From positions 260,856-324,855 of the forward strand of contig JBHENC010000006.1 of NCBI GenBank assembly GCA_046262295.1: 64,000 bases of DNA, written 5' to 3'. This DNA comes from JBHENC01 sp046262295 (GTDB taxonomy: Bacteria; Acidobacteriota; Blastocatellia; Pyrinomonadales; Pyrinomonadaceae). The notes under the pieces are model-generated. The model did no database searches, had not been told where the DNA came from, and saw only the letters and a program-made list of their open reading frames with translations. Below are positions 1 to 8,361 of this stretch, in pieces (position 1 is the first letter of the stretch; the number at the start of each line of letters is the position of its first letter). Position numbers and translations under genes: made by a program.

Positions 1-261
1 TGGCGGACACAACAGCAGTGATTAATGTTTAGAATATGTACTGTCTTACATCAAGAAATGCGTCTTGGGCAAGTCCGCAGCGAAGACTTTGGGCACAGAG
101 CGCGATGTTCCCGATGGATTCGGCGGAAGCGTAAGATGCGACATCGCCGGTGGATTGACGCTTCGACCGCGTTGCCGCGCCCGCTTTTACTCGCGTCCTA
201 TGGAGGCTTAAATCGAGCCTTGCTACGCGACGCCGAAGCTCTCGCGCCGCCGGTCGTTTGT

Positions 262-300
262 TTGACAAAGCGCGCTACGGTCAAGTATAAAATTATACTT
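262..300 (+). promoter_or_regulatory. Promoter of the his leader with overlapping palindrome
   Basis: TTGACA (262-267) and TATAAA (286-291) are separated by 18 bases, a good match to a housekeeping sigma promoter reading toward the his operon. The -10 lies inside an inverted repeat, AAGTATAA (283-290) and TTATACTT (293-300), with a two-base spacer, so it could also be an operator. The likely transcription start near 298 would put the leader ORF at 319 about 20 bases downstream. The boxes are seen directly; activity is inferred. Nothing convincing is visible between 1 and 260. Confidence 0.6.
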
Positions 301-318
301 TCAATCAACAAATTAAAG

Positions 319-450
319 ATGAAAACGCCACGAACCAATCGCGTCATAAGCGCGCACAATGATCTACGTCGCCATCATCATGGCGAATGGCAGTGCCATC
401 AAAGGAGCGCGCCTCGCCTGTCTTTCACAAGCGGTGTCGCGGGCGGTTAA
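319..450 (+). CDS. hisL: Candidate his operon leader peptide (43 aa, HHH)
   Basis: This short ORF starts at an ATG about 20 bases after the predicted transcription start and ends 31 bases before a strong terminator hairpin. It has five His residues, at positions 13, 19, 20, 21 and 27, with three consecutive CAT codons at 373-381. This is the layout of leader peptides that couple ribosome stalling at His codons to transcription of histidine genes. The ribosome binding site is weak (TTAAAG directly before the ATG). The His codons sit in a small hairpin (370-375 with 380-385). A competing element at 404-411 could pair with the 5' arm of the terminator (487-495, with one bulged base). Function is inferred from position and codon content. 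Confidence 0.6.
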   Translation: MKTPRTNRVISAHNDLRRHHHGEWQCHQRSAPRLSFTSGVAGG

Positions 451-481
451 AAGTAAAACTTTCTCGCGCCCGGTTTTCAAA

Positions 482-530
482 GAAGACGCGCTGCCTATCA
501 AGAAAGTTCCGGCAGCGCGTCTTCCTTTTG
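482..530 (+). terminator. Attenuator terminator hairpin upstream of hisZ
   Basis: GAAGACGCGCTGCC (482-495) and its exact reverse complement (511-524) form a 14-bp stem with a 15-base loop, followed by CTTTTG. It lies between the His-rich leader ORF and hisZ, about 100 bases before the hisZ start. It therefore probably acts as a conditional terminator for the operon. A smaller stem (440-445 with 467-472) lies just upstream and could be blocked by a ribosome at the leader stop codon. Confidence 0.75.
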
Positions 531-623
531 TCGAAACGATATTTCGTGGAATGACAGTAGGCGATGAGCGCGAACGCCGTATAAAATTTCGCGGGCGATG
601 GTTTCAAAAGTTTCAAAGATTCG

Positions 624-1757
624 ATGACTGAACCGCTTTCTAAAGTTCCAAACGGCATGAGGTATTACTTCGGCTCGGAGGCGCGCTTGCGGCGGCGCGT
701 CGAGGATGCCGCGATGACGGTTTTCGACGGCTGGTCTTACGAAGAAATTTCCACGCCGACCGTTGATTACTATGCGCTCTTTGAACGCGGGATGGGCGCG
801 CGTGAGGCTTCGCGTGCATTTCGTTTCACGGACACGGACGGGCGGCTGCTCGCGTTGCGCCCCGATGTCACGTCGTCCGTCGCGCGCTCCGCCGCAACGC
901 TTTTCGCAGACCGCGCGCGACCTTTGCGTATGTGCTACGCCGCCACCGTTTTTCGCCAGACACCGCGCACGCACGCCGAAGCGCGCCGCGAATCAACGCA
1001 ACTCGGCTGCGAATTAATCGGCAGCCGCAGCGCCGAAGCAGACATAGAGATGCTTCTTATCGCTACGGAAGTGTTAGAGAAACTGAATCTGGGACGCGAA
1101 TGCTGCATCACTTTGAGCAGCGTCGAAATCTTTAACGGCGTCGCGGAAAATTTATCGCTTGACGCGGAGGCGCGCGAAACGATGCGGCGCTTGATTGATT
1201 TGAAGGACGCCGCCGAACTCGAACGCTTTCTCGCTCCCTTCGCGCCCGCGCCGGATGAGCGCGCCGCCTTCGCACGCCTGACAAGGCTCTCCGGTAAGCG
1301 CGAAGTGCTCGCGGAAGCGCGCCGCGTGATTACGAATCCGCGCTCAATCGCCGCCCTCGATCATCTCGAAAAACTGTGGAGCGTGATTGACTCGCTAGGT
1401 TATGCGGACGTCTTTGAAATTGATCTCGGCGATGTCTCCGGCCTCGATTACTATACGGGTCTGATCTTCAAAATTTACATCGCAGGCGCGGGCGCGCGCG
1501 TCGGGCGCGGCGGGCGCTATGATAGCTTGGCCGCAAACTTCGGACGCACCGAACCGGCGACCGGCTTCGTCTTAGAACTCGACGGCATCACAGACGTGCT
1601 CGCGCGCCGCAGCGATTCACACGATGCGCCGAACACACATAACGGCAATCACGCCGCCGACAACACGACACATCTCGAAACCGAAGACACCACAGCGCTT
1701 TTTCTCGAAGCGCAAAAGCACCGCGCCAGAGGCCAGCGCGTGCTACTTAACAAATAA
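624..1757 (+). CDS. hisZ: ATP phosphoribosyltransferase regulatory subunit HisZ
   Basis: HisZ is a catalytically inactive paralogue of histidyl-tRNA synthetase that partners the short form of HisG for the first step of histidine biosynthesis. The 377-residue protein has the class II synthetase core: an FRQ...RRESTQLGCELIG stretch near residues 110-133, LDYYTGLIF near 274-282 and GRGGRYD near 294-300. It lacks the C-terminal anticodon-binding domain of a true HisRS. The next gene is a short HisG, which needs HisZ, and this supports the assignment. It is the first gene of the his operon, about 100 bases after the attenuator hairpin. The last 60 residues are low-complexity and rich in His, Thr and Asn, and poorly conserved in appearance. 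Confidence 0.93.
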   Translation: MTEPLSKVPNGMRYYFGSEARLRRRVEDAAMTVFDGWSYEEISTPTVDYYALFERGMGAREASRAFRFTDTDGRLLALRPDVTSSVARSAATLFADRARPLRMCYAATVFRQTPRTHAEARRESTQLGCELIGSRSAEADIEMLLIATEVLEKLNLGRECCITLSSVEIFNGVAENLSLDAEARETMRRLIDLKDAAELERFLAPFAPAPDERAAFARLTRLSGKREVLAEARRVITNPRSIAALDHLEKLWSVIDSLGYADVFEIDLGDVSGLDYYTGLIFKIYIAGAGARVGRGGRYDSLAANFGRTEPATGFVLELDGITDVLARRSDSHDAPNTHNGNHAADNTTHLETEDTTALFLEAQKHRARGQRVLLNK

Positions 1758-1811
1758 GGAAAAGATTCCAAAAGATAAATGAACCGAAACCATAACTATC
1801 TTCGTCTATCT

Positions 1812-1835
1812 CTGAAAACTGAAAACTGAAAACTG
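1812..1835 (+). repeat. Heptanucleotide tandem repeat between hisZ and hisG
   Basis: CTGAAAA occurs three times in tandem followed by CTG, in the 82-base gap separating hisZ from hisG. This is the only sizeable gap in the his operon. The repeat sits directly where a ribosome binding site for hisG would be expected, and no Shine-Dalgarno sequence is visible there. Confidence 0.8.
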
Positions 1836-1839
1836 CTTT

Positions 1840-2484
1840 ATGCTTTCCGAATTGACCATTGCCGTCGCCAAGGGGCGTATGCAGACGGATGCGTTTCGCT
1901 TGCTGGCGCGGGCGGGCGTGCGTGTGAGCGAAGAGAGTTTGCGTTCGCGGCGGCTGGCGATTGAAGACGAAAGCGGGCGCTATCGTTTCCTGTTCGTCAA
2001 GCCTGCGGATGTGCCCGTTTATGTCGAACACGGCGTCGCGGATTGCGGCGTAGTCGGGCGCGATGTGCTGCTCGAATCCGAAGCCGACCTGCTGCAACCG
2101 CTCGATCTGAAGATAGGCGCGTGTCGCATCGCGGTGGCGGCGCGCGAAGGCAAGTTGACGCAGAATCTCGGCGCGTTGCGCGTGGCGACGAAATACCCGC
2201 GCGTTGCGCTCAAGCATTTCAGCGAGCGCGGCGTGTCCGTCGAAATCATAGAGTTGTCCGGCTCCGTCGAGCTTGCCGCCGTGCTCGGCCTCGCCGATTG
2301 CATCGTAGACGTGGTGGAAACAGGGCGCACGCTCGCCGAAAATAATCTCGAAGTAATAGAAGAGATCGCCACCTCAACCGGACGCCTCGTCGTCAACCGC
2401 GCGAGCTATCAATTGAAGGCGCACGCCGTCGCAGAGCTGGTCAACATTTTGACCGAAGCGGTTAAGGGAGAATTACCGGCATGA
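1840..2484 (+). CDS. hisG: ATP phosphoribosyltransferase, short form HisG
   Basis: Catalyses the first committed step of histidine synthesis, joining ATP and PRPP to give phosphoribosyl-ATP. At 214 residues it is the short form, lacking the C-terminal ACT-like regulatory domain. The PRPP-binding stretch CIVDVVETGRTLAENNL is near residues 154-170, and ADCGVVGRDVLLE lies near 67-79. The family pairs with HisZ, encoded just upstream. Its stop overlaps the hisD start by ATGA. Feedback control in the family acts through the HisZ-HisG complex. Confidence 0.95.
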   Translation: MLSELTIAVAKGRMQTDAFRLLARAGVRVSEESLRSRRLAIEDESGRYRFLFVKPADVPVYVEHGVADCGVVGRDVLLESEADLLQPLDLKIGACRIAVAAREGKLTQNLGALRVATKYPRVALKHFSERGVSVEIIELSGSVELAAVLGLADCIVDVVETGRTLAENNLEVIEEIATSTGRLVVNRASYQLKAHAVAELVNILTEAVKGELPA

Positions 2485-3788
2485 TTGAAATCGTTCGCCG
2501 CACGGATACGAAGCAGCGCAAAATCAAGTTGCAGAGCATCGCAGGTCGCAGCGTCGCGCTTGGAACGGAGCTGCTGACAACCGTCAACAACATAATCGAA
2601 GACGTGCGAACACGTGGCGATGCGGCGCTTATTGAGTACACGCGCCGCTTTGACGATGTCATGCTTGCGCCCGAAGATTTGCGCGTTAAGGAAGAAACTC
2701 TGCAACGCTCTGCCGCGCGCGTTGAGGCTCCCGTGCTCGAAGCTTTGCGCGAAGCTATCAGACGAGTGCGCTTTTTTCACGAACACGAACGCACGGAATC
2801 TTGGGAGATAAAAACAGATAACGGCTCGCGTCTGGGGCAACGCATCACGCCGGTTGAGCGCGCGGGGTTGTATGTTCCGGGCGGCACGGCGAGCTATCCG
2901 TCGTCGGTGGTGATGAACGTCGTGCCCGCGCAGGTCGCTGGCGTCCCCCGCATCGTCGTCACCACGCCGCCGCGCACGCTCGCGGAAACTCCGGCGGTCG
3001 CCGCCGTGTTGCTCGAACTGGGTGTGACGGAAATTTATGCCGTCGGCGGCGCGCAGGCCATCGCCGCGCTCGCTTACGGAACCGAGACGATTCCGCGTGT
3101 TGATAGGATCACGGGGCCGGGCAATAAGTATGTCGCGGCGGCGAAGAAGATTGTCTTCGGCGCGGTCGGCATTGATTCCATCGCGGGGCCGACGGAGGTC
3201 GTCATCATTGCTGACGAAACGGCGCGCGCTTCCTTTGTCGCCGCCGATTTGCTCGCGCAGGCCGAACACGACGAAGATGCCTCCGCCGTGCTTATCACGA
3301 CAAGCGACGAACTCGCGAGCGAAGTTTACGAAGAACTCGTTAAGCAAACGCAGACGCTTCCGCGCCGTGAAATCATCGCGCGTTCGCTCAAGCAGTATGG
3401 CGCGATCATCGTCGTTGACGAAATTGCGGAAGCGTGCGCGATTGCCAACGAATTAGCGCCGGAACATCTGGAAATAATCACGCGGGACGACGATGCGGCG
3501 GCGGATTTAATCAAACACGCGGGTGCAATCTTTTTCGGCGCGCACACGCCGGAAGCTGTCGGCGATTATTTCGCGGGGCCGAATCACGTTTTGCCGACGG
3601 GCAGCTCCGCGCGTTTCTCTTCGGCGCTCGGCGTGAATGATTTTGTGCGGCGCACCAGTCTATTGCGCTACTCGCGCGAAGAGATGCGCGACACCGCCGG
3701 AATGATCGCCGCGCTCGCGCACGCCGAAGGCTTGCACGCACACGCGCGTTCGGCGCTGATGCGGGTCGAAGCAAAAGAAGAATCATAA
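2481..3788 (+). CDS. hisD: Histidinol dehydrogenase
   Basis: Zinc- and NAD-dependent enzyme that oxidises histidinol to histidine in two steps, the end of the pathway. The 435-residue length is usual. Visible family features are LLAQAEHDEDA (metal-ligand Gln and His), ELAPEHLEI (catalytic Glu-His), VGDYFAGPNHVLPTG (metal-ligand Asp region) and the C-terminal EGLHAHARSA with the last His ligand. The start overlaps the hisG stop (ATGA), suggesting translational coupling. hisC follows after five bases. Confidence 0.96.
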   Translation: MIEIVRRTDTKQRKIKLQSIAGRSVALGTELLTTVNNIIEDVRTRGDAALIEYTRRFDDVMLAPEDLRVKEETLQRSAARVEAPVLEALREAIRRVRFFHEHERTESWEIKTDNGSRLGQRITPVERAGLYVPGGTASYPSSVVMNVVPAQVAGVPRIVVTTPPRTLAETPAVAAVLLELGVTEIYAVGGAQAIAALAYGTETIPRVDRITGPGNKYVAAAKKIVFGAVGIDSIAGPTEVVIIADETARASFVAADLLAQAEHDEDASAVLITTSDELASEVYEELVKQTQTLPRREIIARSLKQYGAIIVVDEIAEACAIANELAPEHLEIITRDDDAAADLIKHAGAIFFGAHTPEAVGDYFAGPNHVLPTGSSARFSSALGVNDFVRRTSLLRYSREEMRDTAGMIAALAHAEGLHAHARSALMRVEAKEES

Positions 3789-3793
3789 ATTCA

Positions 3794-4876
3794 ATGAACA
3801 AATTTCTGGATAACATCAAACCGCCGGTGCGTGAGTTGCGCGCTTACACGCTTTCGCCGGATCGCGCATCGGTGAAGATAAATCAGAACGAGAATCCTTT
3901 CGATGCGCCGGACGCGATTAAGGAAGAGAGTTTGCGACGGCTGCGTGCGCGCGAGTGGTCGCGCTATCCAGACTTTGTGCCCGCGAGTTTGCATGAAAAG
4001 CTCGCGCGCTTTTCAGGGTGGCGTGCGGACGGCATCATCGCCGGAAACGGCTCGAACGAATTGATTCAGGCGCTTTTGATGGTGACTATCGGCGAAGGCA
4101 AGCGCGTGCTGATTTCCGAACCGACATTTGCGCTTTACAGGCAGGTTGCAACCGTGCTCGGCGGCGAAGTTAAGAGCGTACCGCTTACTTCCGCCCTGAC
4201 CTTTGATATTGATGCGCTGCTTCACGCCATCAAAGATGATAACCCGGACGTGACGATCATCTGTTCACCGAATAATCCGACGGGCTGTGTGATGGATGAT
4301 GCGGAACTCGTGCGCCTTTTGAAAGCGACGCGCGGAATCATTGCGGTGGACGAAGCTTACTTCGAGTTTGCCGGACACACTGTCGCGCCGCTTCTCGAAG
4401 CGCACCCGAACCTCGTCGTGTTTCGCACGTTCTCGAAAGCGATGGCGATGGCGGCGCTGCGCGTCGGTTATCTTTTGGCCGCGCCGGAACTGGCGCGCGA
4501 GATCGGGAAAGCCGTGCTGCCGTATAATCTCAACGCCGTCTCGCAAACAATCGCGGAAGTCGCCGTCGAAATGCACGAAGCCGAACTCGCGCCGCTGGTG
4601 CAACAGATCATCAGCGAACGCGGGCGACTCTTCGGTGAGTTGAATAACATCAAAGGGCTGGCCGCTGTGCCCTCGCGCGCCAACTTTATGCTGGTGCGTC
4701 TCGCCCGGATCGAACCGCGCCGTCTCTTTCAAGAACTTTTGCGGCGCGACATTCTCACGCGGGACGTGAGCGGTTATCCGATGCTCGAAGATTGTTTGCG
4801 CTTTAGCGTCGGCACGCCTGCCGAAAACGATCAACTGCTCGCCGCCTTGCGTGAAATAACCGTTCGGAATCTATAA
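3794..4876 (+). CDS. hisC: Histidinol-phosphate aminotransferase
   Basis: PLP-dependent class I/II aminotransferase that converts imidazole-acetol phosphate to histidinol phosphate. The 360-residue protein shows the fold-type I signatures: CSPNNPTG in the middle and the PLP-lysine segment FRTFSKAMAMAALRVGY. The N-terminal KPPVRELRAYTLS and KINQNENPF are typical of HisC. It lies between hisD and hisB with very short gaps. Confidence 0.94.
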   Translation: MNKFLDNIKPPVRELRAYTLSPDRASVKINQNENPFDAPDAIKEESLRRLRAREWSRYPDFVPASLHEKLARFSGWRADGIIAGNGSNELIQALLMVTIGEGKRVLISEPTFALYRQVATVLGGEVKSVPLTSALTFDIDALLHAIKDDNPDVTIICSPNNPTGCVMDDAELVRLLKATRGIIAVDEAYFEFAGHTVAPLLEAHPNLVVFRTFSKAMAMAALRVGYLLAAPELAREIGKAVLPYNLNAVSQTIAEVAVEMHEAELAPLVQQIISERGRLFGELNNIKGLAAVPSRANFMLVRLARIEPRRLFQELLRRDILTRDVSGYPMLEDCLRFSVGTPAENDQLLAALREITVRNL

Positions 4877-4884
4877 TCGAACTT

Positions 4885-5493
4885 ATGAGCACTCAAATAC
4901 AAACAGTCGCGCGCAACGCGGACGTTCACCGGCAAACGAAAGAGACGGACGTTCGCATCCTGCTTAATCTGGACGGCAGCGGGCAATCGAAGATTGAAAC
5001 CGGCGTCGCGTTTCTCGATCATATGCTCGAACTGTTTGCGCGTCATGGACTCTTCGATCTTGACATCAAGTGTCGCGGCGATCTGCACATAGACGATCAT
5101 CATTCGGTGGAAGACGTCGGCATCTCGCTCGGGCAGGCGTTCGCGCAAGGCTTGGGCGACAAGGCGGGAATCGCGCGCTACGGTTCGGCGTATGTTCCGA
5201 TGGACGAAGCTTTGTGCCGCGCGTGCGTTGATCTGTCGGGACGCTTTTACCTTGTTTACGAAGCCGAAACACAGCGGCACACCGTCGGGAATTTTTCGAC
5301 GGAGTTGGCCGAACATTTCTGGCGCTCGTTTGCCGAAGCCCTGCGCTGTAATCTTCACATAGACCTTTTGCGCGGGCGCAACACGCACCACATTTTAGAA
5401 GCGACGTTCAAGGCGACGGCGCGTGCGCTGCGGCAGGCGTGCGAACGCGATCCGCGCGTTGAAGGCGTCTTGAGCACGAAAGGATCGCTGTAA
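4885..5493 (+). CDS. hisB: Imidazoleglycerol-phosphate dehydratase
   Basis: Manganese-dependent dehydratase that makes imidazole-acetol phosphate. At 202 residues it is the monofunctional HisB without a fused phosphatase domain, which fits the separate hisN-like gene at the end of the operon. The two metal-binding signatures are present: HIDDHHSVEDVG in the first half and RNTHHILEATFKA in the second. FLDHMLELFARH near residues 38-49 is also typical. Confidence 0.96.
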   Translation: MSTQIQTVARNADVHRQTKETDVRILLNLDGSGQSKIETGVAFLDHMLELFARHGLFDLDIKCRGDLHIDDHHSVEDVGISLGQAFAQGLGDKAGIARYGSAYVPMDEALCRACVDLSGRFYLVYEAETQRHTVGNFSTELAEHFWRSFAEALRCNLHIDLLRGRNTHHILEATFKATARALRQACERDPRVEGVLSTKGSL

Positions 5494-5498
5494 ACATT

Positions 5499-6140
5499 TT
5501 GGCTGCTTCTTCAATAGCGCGGGTGGCGATTATTGATTACGGTGTGGGGAATCTGCGCTCGGTCGAGAAGGCTTTCGCGGCGATGGATTGCGACGCGGTT
5601 GTGAGCACTGATGAGCGTGTGCTGCGCGAAGCCGAGCGATTGGTGTTACCCGGCGTCGGCGCATTCGCCGCGTGCATGAAGGCGCTCACAGAGCGCGGCT
5701 TCGACGGGTTGGTGCGCGAGCGTGTCCGCGAAGGTACGCCGCTCTTAGGCGTGTGCGTCGGGATGCAAATGCTCTTCGAGGAATCGGAAGAGTTCGGGCG
5801 AAGCGTTGGCCTGGGGCTGCTGCGCGGGCGCGTGCGCCGCTTCACGAACGAACTATTAGTGCCGCAGGTCGGCTGGAATCAAGTGAAACAACAGCGCACG
5901 CATCCGCTTCTGGCGAACATCGCAGACGACGCTTTCTTTTATTTCGTACATTCGTATTACTGCGAGGCGGCAGACGCGCGCGACGTTCTCGGCGAAACGG
6001 AATACGGCACGCCGTATGCTTCCATCGTCGCCCGTGCGAACATTTGCGGCGTGCAGTTTCACCCGGAAAAGAGCCAGACGACGGGGCTGCAACTTCTCAA
6101 AAATTTTGCGGAAAGTGATTTTGTCGCGCTTAAAAGCTGA
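5499..6140 (+). CDS. hisH: Imidazole glycerol phosphate synthase, glutaminase subunit
   Basis: Class I glutamine amidotransferase subunit that feeds ammonia to HisF. The catalytic Cys is in LLGVCVGMQ (residue 86), and His188 and Glu190 are in QFHPEKS near the C-terminus. The chosen start is TTG at 5499. A GTG at 5523 gives VAIIDYGVGNL at the very N-terminus, the usual beginning of HisH, and may be the true start; neither has a clear ribosome binding site. The gene ends in TGATG, overlapping hisF by one base. hisA, which often lies here, is absent. Confidence 0.93.
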   Translation: MAASSIARVAIIDYGVGNLRSVEKAFAAMDCDAVVSTDERVLREAERLVLPGVGAFAACMKALTERGFDGLVRERVREGTPLLGVCVGMQMLFEESEEFGRSVGLGLLRGRVRRFTNELLVPQVGWNQVKQQRTHPLLANIADDAFFYFVHSYYCEAADARDVLGETEYGTPYASIVARANICGVQFHPEKSQTTGLQLLKNFAESDFVALKS

Positions 6141-6907
6141 TGCTGGCGAAACGTATTATTCCGTGTCTTGATGTGGATCGCGGGCGCGTGGTCAAGGGCT
6201 TGCGCTTTGTGTCGCTCGTTGATGCAGGCGATCCGGTGGAGCAGGGCAGGCGTTACGACGCGGAGGGCGCGGACGAGTTGACGTTTCTGGACATCACGGC
6301 GTCGTCGGATAAGCGCGCCATCGTCGCGCAACTCGTGCGCCGTGTGGCCGATGAAGTTTTCATTCCGCTTACGGTCGGCGGCGGCATCGGTACGGTCGAA
6401 GACGTGCGCGCCGTTTTGCGCGCGGGCGCTGATAAGATTTCTCTCAATACGGCGGCGGTGAAACGTCCCGAACTAATCAGCGAAGGCGCAGAGACGTTCG
6501 GAAGTCAATGTATGGTCGTGGCGATTGACGCACGGCGCAGAAATTTGTCCGACGCAAAAGACGGCTGGGATGTGTGGACGCACGGCGGAAGAGAAAACGT
6601 CGGCTGGGATGCAATTGAATGGGCAGTGCGCGCGGAAAAACTCGGCGCGGGCGAAATACTTTTGACGAGCATGGACAAGGACGGCACGCGCGACGGTTAC
6701 GATATCGAACTAACGCGCGCGGTCGCCGATGCGGTGCGGATTCCTGTGATCGCTTCGGGTGGAGCGGGAAAGCTCGAAGATTTCTACGAAGCGTTGACAG
6801 CAGGCGGCGCGAGCGCGGTGCTTGCCGCTTCGCTTTTTCATTTCGGCCAGCTCAAGATCGGCGAAGTTAAAGATTATTTGCGCGGGCGCGGAGTCGTGAT
6901 GCGATGA
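6140..6907 (+). CDS. hisF: Imidazole glycerol phosphate synthase, cyclase subunit
   Basis: (beta/alpha)8-barrel cyclase that, with HisH, makes imidazole glycerol phosphate and AICAR. The catalytic aspartates are visible in CLDVDRGRVVKG near the N-terminus and in VVAIDARR in the middle; LTSMDKDGTRDGYD is a further HisF signature. These features and the N-terminal MLAKRIIPCLD identify HisF rather than the related isomerase HisA. The 255-residue length is normal. The start overlaps hisH by one base and the stop overlaps hisIE by four. Confidence 0.96.
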   Translation: MLAKRIIPCLDVDRGRVVKGLRFVSLVDAGDPVEQGRRYDAEGADELTFLDITASSDKRAIVAQLVRRVADEVFIPLTVGGGIGTVEDVRAVLRAGADKISLNTAAVKRPELISEGAETFGSQCMVVAIDARRRNLSDAKDGWDVWTHGGRENVGWDAIEWAVRAEKLGAGEILLTSMDKDGTRDGYDIELTRAVADAVRIPVIASGGAGKLEDFYEALTAGGASAVLAASLFHFGQLKIGEVKDYLRGRGVVMR

Positions 6908-7563
6908 TTGAAATCGAAGACGTAAAGTTTGACGAGCGCGGCCTTGTGCCCGCCGTCGTGCAGGACGCGCGCACGAGAGAAGTGCTGACGCTCGCCTACA
7001 TGAACGCGGAGAGTCTGGCACGCACGCTCCATGAAGGCGAGACATGGTTCTGGTCGCGCTCGCGTCGAGAGTTGTGGCATAAGGGCGAAACTTCCGGCAA
7101 CACTCAGCGCGTCGTCCATGTACAACTCGATTGCGACCAAGATGCGCTCGTCGTGCTGGTCGAACCGACAGGCCCCGCGTGTCATACGGGAGCGCGTTCC
7201 TGTTTTCAGAGCGACGAGGAAGACGCGCGTTCGATGAATCTTGAAAGTATGGATGACGCGCGAGACTTGGGCGCGACGCTCGAAAAGCTCTACGCCGTTA
7301 TCGAAAGCCGCAAAGCGGAAAGGCCGGAAGGCTCGTATACGACCTATCTGTTCGATAAGGGTTTGGATAAAATCTTAAAGAAGGTTGGCGAGGAATCCGC
7401 CGAAACAATCATCGCCGCGAAGAACGAAGACTCACCGGCGCTCGTCTCTGAAACATCCGATCTGCTTTATCATTTGATGGTGTTGTTGGTCGAACGCGGC
7501 GTGAAACTCGAAGACGTGCGGCGTGAGCTTGCCATGCGCGGCGGAAGGCAAAAGGAACAATGA
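6904..7563 (+). CDS. hisIE: Bifunctional phosphoribosyl-AMP cyclohydrolase / phosphoribosyl-ATP pyrophosphatase
   Basis: Fusion enzyme for the second and third steps of histidine synthesis. The N-terminal cyclohydrolase half has AYMNAESL, WSRSRRELWHKGETSGN and the zinc-site segment ACHTGARSCF. The C-terminal pyrophosphatase half has KVGEESAETIIAAKN and LLYHLMVLL. The 219-residue length fits the fused form. The start overlaps hisF and the stop overlaps hisN, each by ATGA. Confidence 0.95.
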   Translation: MIEIEDVKFDERGLVPAVVQDARTREVLTLAYMNAESLARTLHEGETWFWSRSRRELWHKGETSGNTQRVVHVQLDCDQDALVVLVEPTGPACHTGARSCFQSDEEDARSMNLESMDDARDLGATLEKLYAVIESRKAERPEGSYTTYLFDKGLDKILKKVGEESAETIIAAKNEDSPALVSETSDLLYHLMVLLVERGVKLEDVRRELAMRGGRQKEQ

Positions 7564-8351
7564 GCGCAAGCGATGCGGACTTAAAGCAGTTGCTGGATTT
7601 CGCCGTTGAGATGGCGCGCGGCGCGGGCGATATCACGTTGCGCTATTTTCATCGCTTGACGGCGGCGACGACCAAACGCAAAGCGGACGGCTCGTTTGTC
7701 ACGGCGGCAGACCGCGAAGCCGAAAGCTATTTGCGCGCGCGCATCGCGGAGAGCTTTCCGCAAGACGCCATCTTGGGCGAAGAAGAGGGCGAGCGCGCCG
7801 GATCATCCGGCAGGCGTTGGATCGTTGACCCGATTGACGGCACGTACTCGTTCGTTCACGGCGTGCCGCTCTATGCCGTGCTGATCGGCTTAGAGATTGA
7901 CGGCGAACCCGCGCTCGGTGTCGTCAATCTTCCGGCGCTCGGCGAAATTGTTTACGCCGCACGCGGCACGGGCTGTTTCTGGAACGGTGAACGCACAGCC
8001 GTCTCCACCACCGCATCGCTCGATCAAGCGTTAGTTCTCTCGACGGACTTCGGAACGTGCGCGGCTTACGGTTTCGGCGCGGCGGCGGAAGAGTTGCAAT
8101 CACGCGCGCAGGCGCGGCGCACGTGGGGCGATGCTTACGGTCATGCGCTTGTTGCGACGGGGCGCGCGGACGTGATGCTAGACCCCGTGATGAACGTCTG
8201 GGACTGCGCCGCGCTGCTGCCCATCATCGAAGAAGCGGGCGGCACGTTTACGGATTGGCGCGGGCAACGAACGATTCACGGCGGCAACGCCATCTCTACC
8301 AACGGTGCGCTGCTCGAAGCGGTCATGAACGTCGTCGAAGGTCGGGCTTAA
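7560..8351 (+). CDS. hisN: Inositol-monophosphatase-family histidinol-phosphate phosphatase
   Basis: Member of the Mg-dependent, Li-sensitive inositol monophosphatase family. Metal-binding motifs are GEEEGER near residue 74, WIVDPIDGT near residues 87-95, and WDCAALLPIIEEAGG in the C-terminal half. Position as the last gene of the his operon, overlapping hisIE by ATGA, and the lack of a phosphatase domain on HisB make it the likely histidinol-phosphate phosphatase. The family alone would not distinguish this from other small-molecule phosphatases. The gene ends about 10 bases from a convergent gene. Confidence 0.85.
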   Translation: MSASDADLKQLLDFAVEMARGAGDITLRYFHRLTAATTKRKADGSFVTAADREAESYLRARIAESFPQDAILGEEEGERAGSSGRRWIVDPIDGTYSFVHGVPLYAVLIGLEIDGEPALGVVNLPALGEIVYAARGTGCFWNGERTAVSTTASLDQALVLSTDFGTCAAYGFGAAAEELQSRAQARRTWGDAYGHALVATGRADVMLDPVMNVWDCAALLPIIEEAGGTFTDWRGQRTIHGGNAISTNGALLEAVMNVVEGRA

Positions 8352-8361
8352 AAGATTAATC

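Noticed and set aside
29..268. A minus-strand reading frame of 79 codons at the left edge
   Set aside because: It has no clear ribosome binding site or family likeness, is Arg/Ala-rich as expected for GC-rich noncoding frames, and no other evidence supports it.
359..631. A plus-strand frame upstream of hisZ starting with MIYVAIIMANGS
   Set aside because: It overlaps the His-rich leader ORF, the terminator hairpin and the hisZ start in another frame, and has no ribosome binding site. The leader/attenuator explanation fits better.
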